Shown here: positions 46,288 to 56,717 of the stretch, piece by piece
Layout: each line of letters starts with the position of its first letter
Position numbering within the stretch: the stretch's first letter is position 1
NCBI RefSeq assembly: GCF_003852405.1
Contig: NZ_QAJM01000016.1
Coordinates: 386,071-450,070, forward strand
Source of the DNA: Pseudomonas sp. KBW05
GTDB taxonomy: Bacteria; Pseudomonadota; Gammaproteobacteria; Pseudomonadales; Pseudomonadaceae
Direction: 5' to 3'
Length of the DNA stretch: 64,000 nucleotides
Program-made: the position numbers and the translations under genes
The notes under the pieces: model-generated
What the model was told of the DNA's origin: nothing
The model's database searches: none
The model's input: only the letters and a program-made list of their open reading frames with translations

Positions 46288-47382
46288 ATGTATCCGACAA
46301 ACAGCCATGAAATATCCCCAGCAGAACTGGAAGCACGACTACGCTTGCACAGGCTGCCGGAACTGGGTCCCAAGCGTTTTCGCTTGTTGATCGAAGCATT
46401 CGGTAATGCGTCAAAAGCCATCAGTGCCCCCGCCAGTGCCTGGCGTTCCCTGGGGTTGCCAGCCATCAGCGCGGATGCCCGGCGCAGTCATGAGGTGCGC
46501 GACGGCGCCAGCGCGGCACTGGCCTGGCTGGCGCGCCCGGCCCAGCATTTGTTGATGTGGGACCAGCCCGAGTACCCCGCGTTGCTCGCCCAGATCGACG
46601 ACGCGCCGCCCTTGTTATTCGTCGCCGGCGACCCTCGGATCCTGGAAAAACCGCAATTGGCGGTGGTCGGCAGTCGCCGTGCTTCGCGTCCCGGCATGGA
46701 CACCGCCGCCGCGTTTTCGCGCAGTTTGGCGAGCGCTGGTTTTGTCATCACCAGCGGCCTTGCGTTGGGTATTGATGGTGCGGCGCATCAGGCGGCATTA
46801 GATGTCGGTGGTCAGACAATCGGCGTACTCGGTACCGGCCTCGAAAATTTTTATCCACAGCGCAACAAACGGCTTGCGGCAACGATGATTGAGCAGGGCA
46901 GCGCCGTGGTTTCCGAGTTCCCGCTGGACACCGCGCCCCAGGCCGGCAACTTTCCCCGGCGCAACCGGATCATCAGCGGCCTGTCCCTCGGCGTGCTGGT
47001 GGTGGAAGCCAGCATGGCCAGCGGTTCGCTGATCACCGCAAAGCTCGCTGCCGAGCAAGGCCGCGAGGTGTATGCGATCCCGGGTTCCATTCACCATCCC
47101 GGCGCCAAGGGCTGTCACCAGTTGATCCGCGAGGGTGCGGTGCTGGTGGAAACCATCGAGCACATCCTGGAAGCCTTGCGCGGCTGGCAGGCGTTGTCGC
47201 GCCCGGCACCGGTGCCAGTCACCCATCCGTTGGTGGCGCTGCTGCACGCGGCGCCCCACACCAGCGAAGCCCTGGCGACTGCCAGCGGGCGGCCGTTGTC
47301 CCAGGTGCTGGCGACCCTCACCGAGCTGGAACTGGAGGGTCGCGTGACTTGTGAAAGCGGGCGCTGGCTCGCGCGCTGCTAG
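46288..47382 (+). CDS. dprA: DNA-processing protein DprA
   Basis: A DNA-binding protein that protects incoming single-stranded DNA and loads RecA during transformation. The 364-residue protein has an N-terminal helical SAM-like domain, the Rossmann-like core (VVGSRRASRPG, GLALGIDGAAH, IGVLGTGLENFYP) and a C-terminal winged-helix DML1 domain. AAGGA precedes the ATG. A DnaA box (46851) lies inside. tsaC follows after 54 nt. Confidence 0.95.
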   Translation: MYPTNSHEISPAELEARLRLHRLPELGPKRFRLLIEAFGNASKAISAPASAWRSLGLPAISADARRSHEVRDGASAALAWLARPAQHLLMWDQPEYPALLAQIDDAPPLLFVAGDPRILEKPQLAVVGSRRASRPGMDTAAAFSRSLASAGFVITSGLALGIDGAAHQAALDVGGQTIGVLGTGLENFYPQRNKRLAATMIEQGSAVVSEFPLDTAPQAGNFPRRNRIISGLSLGVLVVEASMASGSLITAKLAAEQGREVYAIPGSIHHPGAKGCHQLIREGAVLVETIEHILEALRGWQALSRPAPVPVTHPLVALLHAAPHTSEALATASGRPLSQVLATLTELELEGRVTCESGRWLARC

Positions 47383-47436
47383 GTTTTGTAACAGAGATCG
47401 GTAAACTGCCCAGAGCTTTGGTCTGGAGAGTAAACA

Positions 47437-47994
47437 ATGGTCAACAGGTGGCGTGTGCTGGAAGCCGCACGAGAAATTCGCGCAGGTGCGGTGATTGCCT
47501 ACCCAACCGAGGCGGTGTGGGGTCTGGGCTGCGACCCTTGGAATGAAGAAGCGGTGGACCGCTTGCTGGCGATCAAGAACCGTTCAGTGGACAAAGGCTT
47601 GATCGTGGTCGCGGATAGCATTCGCCAGTTCGACTTTTTGTTCGAAGACTTCCCGCAAGACTGGATCGACCGCATGGCCAGCACCTGGCCGGGGCCGAAC
47701 ACCTGGTTGGTGCCCCATCAGGGCTTGCTGCCGGAGTGGGTTACCGGTGTGCACGACACGGTGGCGTTGCGGGTCAGTGATCATCCGTTGGTGCGGGATT
47801 TGTGTGCAGAAGTTGGGCCGTTGATTTCCACCTCGGCCAACCCGCAGGGCCGCCCGGCGGCGCGTACGCGGATTCGCGTGGAGCAGTATTTCCGTGGTCA
47901 GGTGGATCTGGTGCTGGGTGGCGCCCTGGGTGGGCGCAAGAACCCGAGCCTGATTCGCGATTTGGCCACGGGTAGGGTGATGCGCCCCTCTTGA
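47437..47994 (+). CDS. tsaC: Threonylcarbamoyl-AMP synthase
   Basis: TsaC (YrdC/RimN) makes threonylcarbamoyl-AMP from threonine, bicarbonate and ATP for the t6A37 modification of tRNA. The family motif [18 protein letters not shown] is near the N terminus and [13 protein letters not shown] is further on. The 185-residue length fits. It follows dprA, as in other gammaproteobacteria. Confidence 0.95.
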   Translation: MVNRWRVLEAAREIRAGAVIAYPTEAVWGLGCDPWNEEAVDRLLAIKNRSVDKGLIVVADSIRQFDFLFEDFPQDWIDRMASTWPGPNTWLVPHQGLLPEWVTGVHDTVALRVSDHPLVRDLCAEVGPLISTSANPQGRPAARTRIRVEQYFRGQVDLVLGGALGGRKNPSLIRDLATGRVMRPS

Positions 47995-48008
47995 GACCGA
48001 GGTGCGGC

Positions 48009-48094
48009 CATCGCGGGCAAGCCCGCTCCCACAGGTTGATCGGGTTCCAACTGGAGAAACTCGGTCAAATGTGGGAGCGGGCTTGCCCGCGATG
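48009..48094. repeat. REP pair in reversed arrangement, tsaC / qor convergent gap
   Basis: Two REP copies with core CGGGCTTGCCCGCGATG. Here the TGTGGGAG ends point inward (48031-48033 and 48070), whereas in the other four pairs they point outward. The arms are 48009-48033 and 48070-48094. Confidence 0.9.
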
Positions 48095-48124
48095 AGGCCC
48101 TTGAATCAGTAGAGTCCTGAAGCC

Positions 48125-49102
48125 TTACGGCAACAAGATCGTCGACCCCGTCGTGCGCCGCCCCGACAACTCCGTCTGCGCCTTCGCTGCATCCGCCAGC
48201 GCATACCGCTGGTTGATATCAATGCGCACCTTGCCGCTCTTGATCATCGAGAACAGATCATCCGCCATCGCCTGCAAGTTCTGCGGGTTGTTGGCGTAGG
48301 TGGCCAAGGTCGGTCGGGTCACGTACAGCGAACCTTTCGCCGACAAAATCCCCAGGTTCACCCCATCCACCGCCCCCGACGCATTGCCGAAGCTCACCAC
48401 CAAACCGCGTGGTGCGACGCTGTCCAGCGAGGTCAGCCAAGTGTCCTTGCCGACGCCGTCGTACACCACCGGCACCTTTTTACCGTCGGTCAATTCCAGC
48501 ACGCGTTGTGCGACGTTTTCCTTGCTGTAGTCGATGGTTTCCCAGGCACCGAGGGATTTCGCCAGGGCGGCTTTTTCCGGCGAACTGACCGTACCGATCA
48601 GCTTCACGCCCAAGGCCTTGGCCCACTGGCACGCCAGGGAGCCCACGCCACCGGCAGCGGCGTGGAACAGGATGGTCTCGCCACCTTTCAACTCATAGGT
48701 CTGGCGCAGCAGGTATTGCACCGTCAGGCCCTTTAGCATGGCGCCGGCCGCTTGTTCGAAGCTGATCTCGTCCGGCAGGTGCACCAGGTTGGCGGCCGGC
48801 AGTACATGCAGTTCGCTGTACGCACCCAGCGGCCCACTGCCGTAGGCCACGCGGTCGCCGACCTTGAACTGGGTGACTTCGCTGCCGACGGCATCGACCA
48901 AACCGGCACCTTCCGCACCCAACCCCGATGGCAACGCAGGCGGTGCGTACAAACCGCTGCGGAAATAGGTGTCGATAAAATTCAGGCCAATCGCCTGGTT
49001 ACGTACGCGAACCTGTTGTGGGCCGGGTTCCGCAGGCGTGTAGTCCACATACTCAAGCACGTCGGGACCGCCATGGGCGCTGAACTGGATACGTTTTGCC
49101 AT
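48125..49102 (-). CDS. qor: Quinone oxidoreductase, NADPH-dependent
   Basis: A zinc-independent medium-chain dehydrogenase/reductase that reduces quinones with NADPH. The 325-residue protein has the GLGAEGAG segment and the Rossmann motif AAAGGVGSLACQWAK. No structural zinc Cys cluster is seen, as expected for Qor. It is divergent from hemF, with a 159-bp regulatory gap between them. Confidence 0.93.
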   Translation of the reverse strand: MAKRIQFSAHGGPDVLEYVDYTPAEPGPQQVRVRNQAIGLNFIDTYFRSGLYAPPALPSGLGAEGAGLVDAVGSEVTQFKVGDRVAYGSGPLGAYSELHVLPAANLVHLPDEISFEQAAGAMLKGLTVQYLLRQTYELKGGETILFHAAAGGVGSLACQWAKALGVKLIGTVSSPEKAALAKSLGAWETIDYSKENVAQRVLELTDGKKVPVVYDGVGKDTWLTSLDSVAPRGLVVSFGNASGAVDGVNLGILSAKGSLYVTRPTLATYANNPQNLQAMADDLFSMIKSGKVRIDINQRYALADAAKAQTELSGRRTTGSTILLP

Positions 49103-49153
49103 CTGCCTTCTCCTCTGGTCGAATTCGCGTAGTTGGCTATCGAACTCCTAAGC

Positions 49154-49167
49154 TTGATCTTCGTCAA
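49154..49167. promoter_or_regulatory. ANR/DNR (FNR-type) box upstream of hemF
   Basis: TTGATCTTCGTCAA matches the TTGAT-N4-ATCAA consensus at 9 of 10 defined positions. A -10-like TATCCT (49192-49197) lies about 31 bp from its centre, the spacing of an activator bound near -41.5. Anaerobic regulation of hemF by ANR and DNR is known in P. aeruginosa. Confidence 0.7.
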
Positions 49168-49237
49168 CTGCGGCGCAACGGGGTGCGGTGGTATCCTGTG
49201 CGCCCATTTGCCGCCGACGCCCAATGGCCTCGCGTAG

Positions 49238-50193
<956 letters not shown>

Positions 50194-50194
<1 letters not shown>

Positions 50195-51012
50195 TGGACC
50201 GTTATGTGGTGTTCGGCAACCCCATCGGCCATAGCAAGTCGCCGCTGATCCACCGGATGTTCGCCGAGCAGACTGGCGAACAACTGGACTACAGCACCTT
50301 GCTAGCGCCGCTGGAGGATTTCACCGGCTGTGCCCGTGAGTTTTTTCAGCAAGGCCGTGGCGCCAACGTCACCGTGCCGTTCAAGGAAGACGCCTACCGC
50401 CTGGCCAACAGCCTCACCGAGCGCGCCCAGCGCGCTGGTGCGGTGAACACCCTGAGCAAGCTCGCCGACGGCAGCCTGCTGGGTGACAACACCGACGGCG
50501 CCGGCCTGGTGCGCGACCTCACGGTCAACGCCGGGCTGAGCCTGCACGGTAAACGCATCTTGCTGTTGGGCGCTGGCGGCGCCGTGCGTGGCGCGCTGGA
50601 GCCGTTGCTGGCCGAGCGGCCGGCCTCGCTGATCATTGCCAACCGCACCGTGGAAAAAGCCGAAATGCTCGCCGAGTTGTTTGACGACCTGGGCCCGGTG
50701 TCTGCCAGCGGATTCGACTGGCTGCGTGAGCCGGTGGACGTCATCATCAATGCCACGTCCGCCAGCCTGTCAGGCGATGTACCGCCGATTGCCGGCAGCC
50801 TGATCGAGCCGGGCAAGACGTTTTGCTACGACATGATGTATGGCAAGGAGCCAACGGCCTTTTGCCGGTGGGCGACGGAGCAAGGTGCAGCCGTGGCGAT
50901 GGATGGCTTGGGTATGTTGGTGGAGCAGGCGGCGGAGGCGTTTTTCCTGTGGCGCGGCGTGCGCCCGGAATCGGCGCCGGTGTTGGCCGAGCTGCGCCGC
51001 CAGATGATCTAA
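50194..51012 (+). CDS. aroE: Shikimate 5-dehydrogenase
   Basis: An NADPH-dependent reductase that converts 3-dehydroshikimate to shikimate. The substrate site has [13 protein letters not shown] and [10 protein letters not shown] (catalytic Lys), and the cofactor motif is [10 protein letters not shown]. The 272-residue length is normal. It is coupled to hemF. Confidence 0.97.
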
Positions 51013-51024
51013 CACAGATCCAAA

Positions 51025-51113
51025 TGTGGGAGCGGGCTTGCTCGCGAAGGCGGTGGTTCAGTCACTGATGTGTCGACTGATACACAGCCTTCGCGAGCAA
51101 GCCCGCTCCCACA
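51025..51113. repeat. REPIN, aroE / sulP convergent gap
   Basis: Inverted REP pair with core TGTGGGAGCGGGCTTGCTCG at 51025 and its reverse complement ending at 51113. It lies between convergent genes. Confidence 0.93.
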
Positions 51114-51126
51114 GTTTTAACCGTGT

Positions 51127-52695
51127 TTAGTCTTCAAAATGGATGGGGCACCTGTCGGCCCCTTCCAGCTTCTTCAGTTCTTCAACGACCTGCGGCCGCG
51201 CCCGGCGCAACGTCAAACTCCGCCCCAACCCCCGCAATCGCCGTGCCTCCTGGTGCAACATCTCCACCCCGGAATAGTCGATAAAGTTGATCTGCTGCGC
51301 CTCGATCACCACCCGCTCGCCCTGTAACCGTTGCAGGCGCACTTGCAGGTAATGGCTGGCGCCAAAAAAGATCGAGCCGCCGACCCGCAGTACATCTTCA
51401 TCGCCATCGCGCCACTGCTGTACTCGCGGCTGCGACGTGCGCTTGAGGTAGAAAAACAACGAGGCCAGCACCCCCGCATAAATCGCCGTTTGCAGCTCCA
51501 GCAACAAGGTCGCGACGCAGGTCAGGCCCATCACCACAAACTCGGCGCGGCTCACGCGAAACAGGGCGCGAATGCCTCGGTGATCCACCAGCCCCCAGCA
51601 AATCAGGAGGATGCTCGCGGCCATGCTCGGGATCGGGATATGGGCGATCAACGCCGCGCCAAACAGCGCAAACAGCGCCACCCACAGGGCCGAGAACACC
51701 CCGGCCAGGGGCGAGCACGCACCGGCTTCATAGCTGAGCCCGGAGCGGGTAAAGGAACCGGCTGACAAGTATCCGGAGAAAAATCCGCCGGCGATATTGG
51801 ATAAGCCCTGCGCACGGACTTCCTGGTTGGCATCGAGCAATTGTTGCGAACGGGCCGACAGAGAGCGGGCAATCGACAGGCTGGTCACCAGCCCCAGCAT
51901 GCCCACCGCCACGGCGCTGGGCAGCAGGCGCAGGAGCATGTCCAGGTCCATCGGCAACGGGCTGAACGGCGGCAGCTTGCCGACAAACGAACTGACCCGC
52001 GCCACATGCCCGAACATCGCCGGCCACAGCCACGCCACCAGGCTGCCGAGCGCCAACGCGATCAGCAGCGTCGGCCAACGTGGCAGCAGGTATTTGAGCA
52101 ATGCGCCCACCAGCAACGTGCCGAGGCCCAGGGCGAGCGAGGCGTGGTCCCACTCCCCGCCGTGATCCACCAGCGCCAGCAGACTCTTGATCGCCGTGGC
52201 CTGGCTCGGCAGCTCCAGCCCCAGCAGGTTGGGCAACTGCCCCAGGGCAATCACCACGGCAGCCCCCAGGGTGAAGCCCAGCACCACCGAATGGGAGACG
52301 AAATTCACCAGCGCGCCGAAGCGCAGCATGCCCAGCAACCACTGGAAAACCCCGGCGAGGAAGGTCAGCAGCAGGATCAACGTGATGTAGTCCTGCGACC
52401 CCGGCACGGCCAGTGGGCTGACGCTGGCGTAGAGCACGATGGAGATTGCCGCCGTGGGGCCGCAGATCAGGTGCCAGGACGAACCCCACAGGCACGCGAT
52501 CAACACCGGAATGATGGCGGCATACAGCCCATATTCCGGTGGGAGACCGGCGATGAGTGCGTAGGCAATCGACTGCGGCAGGGCCAGCACCGCGCCGCTG
52601 AGGCCGACGATGGCATCCCGGCCAACGCTGGCGCGGGTTTGGCGCGGCAGCCAGCGCAGAAAGGGGAAGAGTGTGTGGCGGGTGGGCCGGGGCAT
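51127..52695 (-). CDS. SulP-family anion (sulfate) transporter
   Basis: A 522-residue inner-membrane permease with about 10-12 hydrophobic helices and a cytoplasmic C-terminal STAS domain (about 425-520, VVIEAQQINFIDYSGVEMLH). SulP proteins move sulfate, bicarbonate or related anions. It lies close to the choline sulfatase gene, whose reaction releases sulfate. P. aeruginosa has a SulP gene at the equivalent place. The substrate here is inferred, not shown. Confidence 0.9.
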   Translation of the reverse strand: MPRPTRHTLFPFLRWLPRQTRASVGRDAIVGLSGAVLALPQSIAYALIAGLPPEYGLYAAIIPVLIACLWGSSWHLICGPTAAISIVLYASVSPLAVPGSQDYITLILLLTFLAGVFQWLLGMLRFGALVNFVSHSVVLGFTLGAAVVIALGQLPNLLGLELPSQATAIKSLLALVDHGGEWDHASLALGLGTLLVGALLKYLLPRWPTLLIALALGSLVAWLWPAMFGHVARVSSFVGKLPPFSPLPMDLDMLLRLLPSAVAVGMLGLVTSLSIARSLSARSQQLLDANQEVRAQGLSNIAGGFFSGYLSAGSFTRSGLSYEAGACSPLAGVFSALWVALFALFGAALIAHIPIPSMAASILLICWGLVDHRGIRALFRVSRAEFVVMGLTCVATLLLELQTAIYAGVLASLFFYLKRTSQPRVQQWRDGDEDVLRVGGSIFFGASHYLQVRLQRLQGERVVIEAQQINFIDYSGVEMLHQEARRLRGLGRSLTLRRARPQVVEELKKLEGADRCPIHFED

Positions 52696-52746
52696 CAGGG
52701 TCTCGGTTTGAAGGTTTGCCGCAGAATATCAGCACAGGCTGGCCCC

Positions 52747-52835
52747 TGTGGGAGCGGGCTTGCTCGCGAAAGCGGTCTGTCAGCCAAAAATGTTCCAACT
52801 GACCCACCGCATTCGCGAGCAAGCCCGCTCCCACA
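52747..52835. repeat. REPIN, upstream of sulP
   Basis: Inverted REP pair TGTGGGAGCGGGCTTGCTCG (52747) and its reverse complement ending at 52835. It lies between sulP and the downstream end of choX, both on the minus strand. Confidence 0.93.
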
Positions 52836-52853
52836 TTTGAATAGCATCAGGCC

Positions 52854-53768
52854 TTAGAGTTTGGCTTTTACCGCTGGCAATGCATCTTTGCCATCCACGG
52901 TTTTCACCCCCTCCAACCACTTATCCAGCACCGCCGGATTCGCCTTGATCCACGCCTTCGCCGCCTCGGCATTGCTGACCTTGTTATTGGCCACCTCAGC
53001 CATGATGCTGTTCTCCATCTCCTGGGTGAAACTCAGGTTGGTCAGCAGTTTTCCTACGTTCGGGCAGGCTTGTGCGTACCCCTTGCGGGTCAGGGTGTAC
53101 ACGCCGCCGGTGTCGCCGAAGTACTTCTCGCCGCCCTTGAGGTAGTGCATTTTCAACTGCACGTTCATCGGGTGCGGTGTCCAGCCGAGGAAGGTGACAA
53201 AGCGCTGTTTCTTCACCGCCCGTGACACTTCGGCGAGCATCGCCTGTTCGCTGGACTCGATCAGCTTCCACTGGCCGAGGTCGAAGTCGTTCTTCTTGAT
53301 GATCTCCTGTAACGAGATGTTCGCTGGCGCGCCGGAGCCGATGCCGTAGATCTTCTTGTCGAACTTGTCGGCGAATTTGTTCAAGTCGGCAAAGTCATGC
53401 ACACCGGCGTCCCACACATAGTCCGGCACGGCGAGGGTGAACTCGGTGCCGTCGAGGTTTTTCGCCAACTGCACCACCTCGCCATTGGCGACGAACTTGT
53501 CATAGAAGCCCTGCTGCGCCGGCATCCAGTTGCCGAGGAACACATCCACCTGGCCGTCCTTGAGCCCGCCAAAGGTGATCGGCACCGCCAGGGTATCGAC
53601 CTTGGGTTTGTAGCCCATGCCCGTCAGCAGAAAACCGGTGATGGCATTGGTGGCGGCGATATCGCTCCAGCCTGGATCGGCCATTTTTACCGTTTCACAG
53701 CTTGTGTCCGCGTACACATTGGCGCTGCCGAGCGCCAACATGCCCAGTATCACAGTCAACTTTTGCAT
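52854..53768 (-). CDS. choX: Choline/betaine ABC transporter substrate-binding protein
   Basis: A 304-residue periplasmic binding protein of the ChoX/ProX (OpuAC) type. A signal peptide ends at about residue 20 (VYA-DTSCE). Family features include MADPGWSDIAATNAITGFLL, VDVFLGNWMPA and the aromatic FLGWTPHPMN segment used to cage the quaternary amine. The gene follows betC by 15 nt, so it probably binds choline released from choline-O-sulfate, or choline sulfate itself. No permease or ATPase gene is next to it, so it must share a distant transporter. Confidence 0.88.
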   Translation of the reverse strand: MQKLTVILGMLALGSANVYADTSCETVKMADPGWSDIAATNAITGFLLTGMGYKPKVDTLAVPITFGGLKDGQVDVFLGNWMPAQQGFYDKFVANGEVVQLAKNLDGTEFTLAVPDYVWDAGVHDFADLNKFADKFDKKIYGIGSGAPANISLQEIIKKNDFDLGQWKLIESSEQAMLAEVSRAVKKQRFVTFLGWTPHPMNVQLKMHYLKGGEKYFGDTGGVYTLTRKGYAQACPNVGKLLTNLSFTQEMENSIMAEVANNKVSNAEAAKAWIKANPAVLDKWLEGVKTVDGKDALPAVKAKL

Positions 53769-53783
53769 GGCCTTCCCTCAGTT

Positions 53784-55298
53784 TTATTGGTGTTGGCAGG
53801 GTTGTGGATAACGTGCCTTGCGCTCCAGGTCGTCGAGGTCGATATGGTTGCGCATGTACTGCTGACTGGCGTCCACCAGTGGCTGGTGATCCCAGCTCTT
53901 CAGCTTGCCCTGGGTCAGTGCTTCAAACACCAGGCGACGGCGGCGTTGGCTGGCGAGCACCTGCTGGTGGATCGCCGGGATGTCCCATTTGGCCCGCGCT
54001 TCCTTCAAAAACGCCTCGAACAGCGGCCGGTGTTCCGGTGACTGGCTGAGGTTTTCCCGCTCGTGCGGGTCATTTTGGACATCGAACAGCAGGCAAGGGT
54101 CGTCTTCGCTGTAGATGAATTTGTAGGCGCCCCGGCGAATCATCATCAACGGGCTGATCGTGCCTTCGGCCATGTATTCGCCAAACACTTCGTCGTGCCC
54201 GCCCTGCCCTTGCAAGTGCGGGACCAGTGAGCGGCCGTCCAGTGGCAGGCGCGGGTCGAGCGTGCCGCCGGCCAGTTCCACCAACGTTGGCAGCAGGTCG
54301 GCGGTGGACACGGCCTGGCTGACACGGCCCGATGCAAACTGCCCTGGCGCACTCACCAGCAGCGGCACGCGGGCGGCCATTTCAAACCAGTGCATTTTGT
54401 ACCAGAGGCCGCGTTCGCCGAGCATGTCGCCATGGTCACCGGAAAAAATGATGATGGTGTCGTCGGCCAGGCCGGTGTCTTCCAGGGTTTGCAGGAGTTT
54501 TCCGACATTGCTGTCGATGTAACTGCACGCGCCGAAGTAGGCACGGCGCGCATCGCGGATCTTATCCACAGGTAGCGGCTTATCCCACAGGTCGTAGACC
54601 TTGAGTAGGCGCTGGGAGTGCGGGTCGAGATTCGCTTGCGTCGGCGTTGTAGGCAGTGGGATGTCGGCGTCGTCGTACAGATCCCAGAACGGCTTGGGAA
54701 TGGTGTACGGGTCATGGGGATGGGTCATCGACACGGTCAGGCAGAACGGCTGGTCGCTGTCCTCGCGGATATGGTCGAACAGGTACTGCTGGGCCTTGAA
54801 CACCACCTCTTCATCGAAATCCAGCTGGTTGGTGCGCACGCACGGGCCGGCTTGCAGCACCGACGACATGTTGTGGTACCAACTGGGGCGCACGTCCGGT
54901 TCATCCCAGTTCACTGCCCAGCCGTAGTCGGCGGGGTAGATGTCGCTGGTCAGGCGTTCTTCATAGCCGTGCAACTGGTCGGGGCCGCAGAAATGCATCT
55001 TGCCCGACAGCGCCGTACGGTAGCCGAGGCGACGCAGGTAGTGGGCATAGGTCGGTACATCGGCGGGGAAATCAGCCGCGTTGTCGTAGGCGCCGATCTT
55101 GCTCGGCAATTGGCCACTGACCAGGGTAAAACGCGACGGCGCGCACAATGGGCTGTTGCAATAGGCGGCGTCGAACACCACGCCCTGTGCGGCGAGGCGG
55201 CTCAAATTGGGCAACTTGATCGGCGAAGAACCGTAGAACGGCAGCAACGGGGCGGCCATTTGATCGGCCATGATGAAAAGAATGTTCTTGCGCTTCAT
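53784..55298 (-). CDS. betC: Choline sulfatase
   Basis: Hydrolyses choline-O-sulfate to choline and sulfate. It is a type I sulfatase: the formylglycine motif is Cys52-Ala-Pro-Ser-Arg (NSPLCAPSR), and metal-binding Asp12 lies in LFIMADQM. The 504-residue length (ATG at 55298, MKRKNILFIM) fits BetC. An upstream ATG at 55316 would add six residues but has no ribosome-binding site. It is divergent from a LysR regulator and upstream of choX. Confidence 0.95.
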   Translation of the reverse strand: MKRKNILFIMADQMAAPLLPFYGSSPIKLPNLSRLAAQGVVFDAAYCNSPLCAPSRFTLVSGQLPSKIGAYDNAADFPADVPTYAHYLRRLGYRTALSGKMHFCGPDQLHGYEERLTSDIYPADYGWAVNWDEPDVRPSWYHNMSSVLQAGPCVRTNQLDFDEEVVFKAQQYLFDHIREDSDQPFCLTVSMTHPHDPYTIPKPFWDLYDDADIPLPTTPTQANLDPHSQRLLKVYDLWDKPLPVDKIRDARRAYFGACSYIDSNVGKLLQTLEDTGLADDTIIIFSGDHGDMLGERGLWYKMHWFEMAARVPLLVSAPGQFASGRVSQAVSTADLLPTLVELAGGTLDPRLPLDGRSLVPHLQGQGGHDEVFGEYMAEGTISPLMMIRRGAYKFIYSEDDPCLLFDVQNDPHERENLSQSPEHRPLFEAFLKEARAKWDIPAIHQQVLASQRRRRLVFEALTQGKLKSWDHQPLVDASQQYMRNHIDLDDLERKARYPQPCQHQ

Positions 55299-55401
55299 GG
55301 GTTGTCGGCATTCCATAGGCGGTGTTTATGCGAATGAGCATGCAGCCCATGCAAATTGGGGTAAAGCCCATGAAAAGCAATGTCTAGGATAAGCACAGCT
55401 T

Positions 55402-56352
55402 ATGTATGAAGCCCTCGGTGATGTGTCCCTCGACCTGTTGCGCGCCTTTGAAGCGGCCGCGCGACACCGCAGCTTTACCGCGGCCGCGATGGAGTTGGGC
55501 ACCACCCAGCCGGCCATCAGCCAGCAGATCAAGCGCCTGGAGGAACAGCTGGCGATTCGCCTGTTTGACCGCATTTATCGTGGCATCGAGTTGACCGACG
55601 CCGGCGCGTTGCTGTTCGACCATGTGCAGGGCGGCTTGCAGAGCATCAACGCCGGCCTGAGTGCTATCACCCAGCAGGACCAGCACGAAGTGCTGCAAGT
55701 GGCCACCGACTTTGCTTTCGCCGCCTATTGGCTGATGCCGCGCCTGCACCGCTTCCACCAGGCCAACCCGCAAGTCGACGTGAGCCTGGTGACCAGCGAA
55801 CGCAACCACGCCACCCTGCGCAGCGATATCGACGTGGCGGTGTTGTTTGGCGACGGGCGCTTCAAGCAGGGCGAGAGCTTGTGGTTGTTCAACGAGGAAG
55901 TGTTCCCGGTGTGCAGCCCGCAGTGGCTGAAGGAGCAGGTCACGCCACTGACTGTACAAAATTTGCACGATTTCCCGTTGCTGCACCTGCGCCAGGAAAA
56001 CAATAGCCAGTGGTTCGACTGGAGCGGCGTATTCCGCGAACTGGGCATCAGCGCGGCGCCCACCCCCGGCCAGCTGCGTTTCGACAACTACACCTTGCTG
56101 ATCCAGGCAGCGATTGCCGGCCAGGGCGTGGCCATCGGCTGGCGCCACCTGGTGGACAACCTGCTGGAGCAGAACTGGCTGTGCCGGCCGGTCAGCGACA
56201 CGGTGATTTCGCGGTTTGGCTATTACGTGGTGCAACCCCAGCGTAAACGCCGAGGCCAGTTGGTGGAGCGCTTTGTCGAGTGGCTGCTGGCCGAGCAAGC
56301 CAGCAGTGCGCAGTCGTTGACCGGGCTGGCTCTGCCGTCGATTGCGGTCTAG
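55402..56352 (+). CDS. betR: LysR-type regulator of choline sulfate use
   Basis: A 316-residue LysR-family regulator. The N-terminal helix-turn-helix is FTAAAMELGTTQPAISQQIKRLE (about 25-47), followed by an effector-binding domain. Divergence from betC across a 103-bp gap is the usual arrangement for its control. The inducer is presumably choline-O-sulfate or choline. A TTATG start is used, without a strong ribosome-binding site. Confidence 0.88.
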   Translation: MYEALGDVSLDLLRAFEAAARHRSFTAAAMELGTTQPAISQQIKRLEEQLAIRLFDRIYRGIELTDAGALLFDHVQGGLQSINAGLSAITQQDQHEVLQVATDFAFAAYWLMPRLHRFHQANPQVDVSLVTSERNHATLRSDIDVAVLFGDGRFKQGESLWLFNEEVFPVCSPQWLKEQVTPLTVQNLHDFPLLHLRQENNSQWFDWSGVFRELGISAAPTPGQLRFDNYTLLIQAAIAGQGVAIGWRHLVDNLLEQNWLCRPVSDTVISRFGYYVVQPQRKRRGQLVERFVEWLLAEQASSAQSLTGLALPSIAV

Positions 56353-56383
56353 GATTTGCCGCTTACTGGATCCGGAGTCCGTC

Positions 56384-56713
56384 ATGCAACGTATCAAGGG
56401 CTACCACGCCCATATCTACTTCGACGCGAGCACCATAGAACAAGCGCGCACCCTGTGCGAAGACGCCGCCAAACTGTTCCCGCTGCGCATGGGCCGTGTC
56501 CACGAAAAACCCGTCGGCCCGCACCCGGACTGGAGCTGCCAGCTGGCGTTCGATCCCGAGTACATCGGCGTGGTGCTGCCGTGGCTGGTGATCCATCGCA
56601 ATGGGCTGGTGGTGTTCCTGCACCCCGATACCGGCGATGACCTGAAGGATCACACCGACTACGCGGTCTGGATGGGGGCGATGCGGGAACTGAATTTGTC
56701 AGCTTTTTCCTAA
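56384..56713 (+). CDS. DOPA 4,5-dioxygenase family protein
   Basis: A small 109-residue protein of the DOPA 4,5-dioxygenase family. It is rich in conserved His (GYHAHIYFD near residues 5-13, PVGPHPDW, VFLHPDTGDDLKDHTDYAVW). These probably bind a metal or substrate, but most bacterial members have no proven activity. GGAG precedes the ATG at 56384. It lies between the LysR gene and the galactonate operon and could belong with either or neither. Confidence 0.85.
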   Translation: MQRIKGYHAHIYFDASTIEQARTLCEDAAKLFPLRMGRVHEKPVGPHPDWSCQLAFDPEYIGVVLPWLVIHRNGLVVFLHPDTGDDLKDHTDYAVWMGAMRELNLSAFS

Positions 56714-56717
56714 ATAA

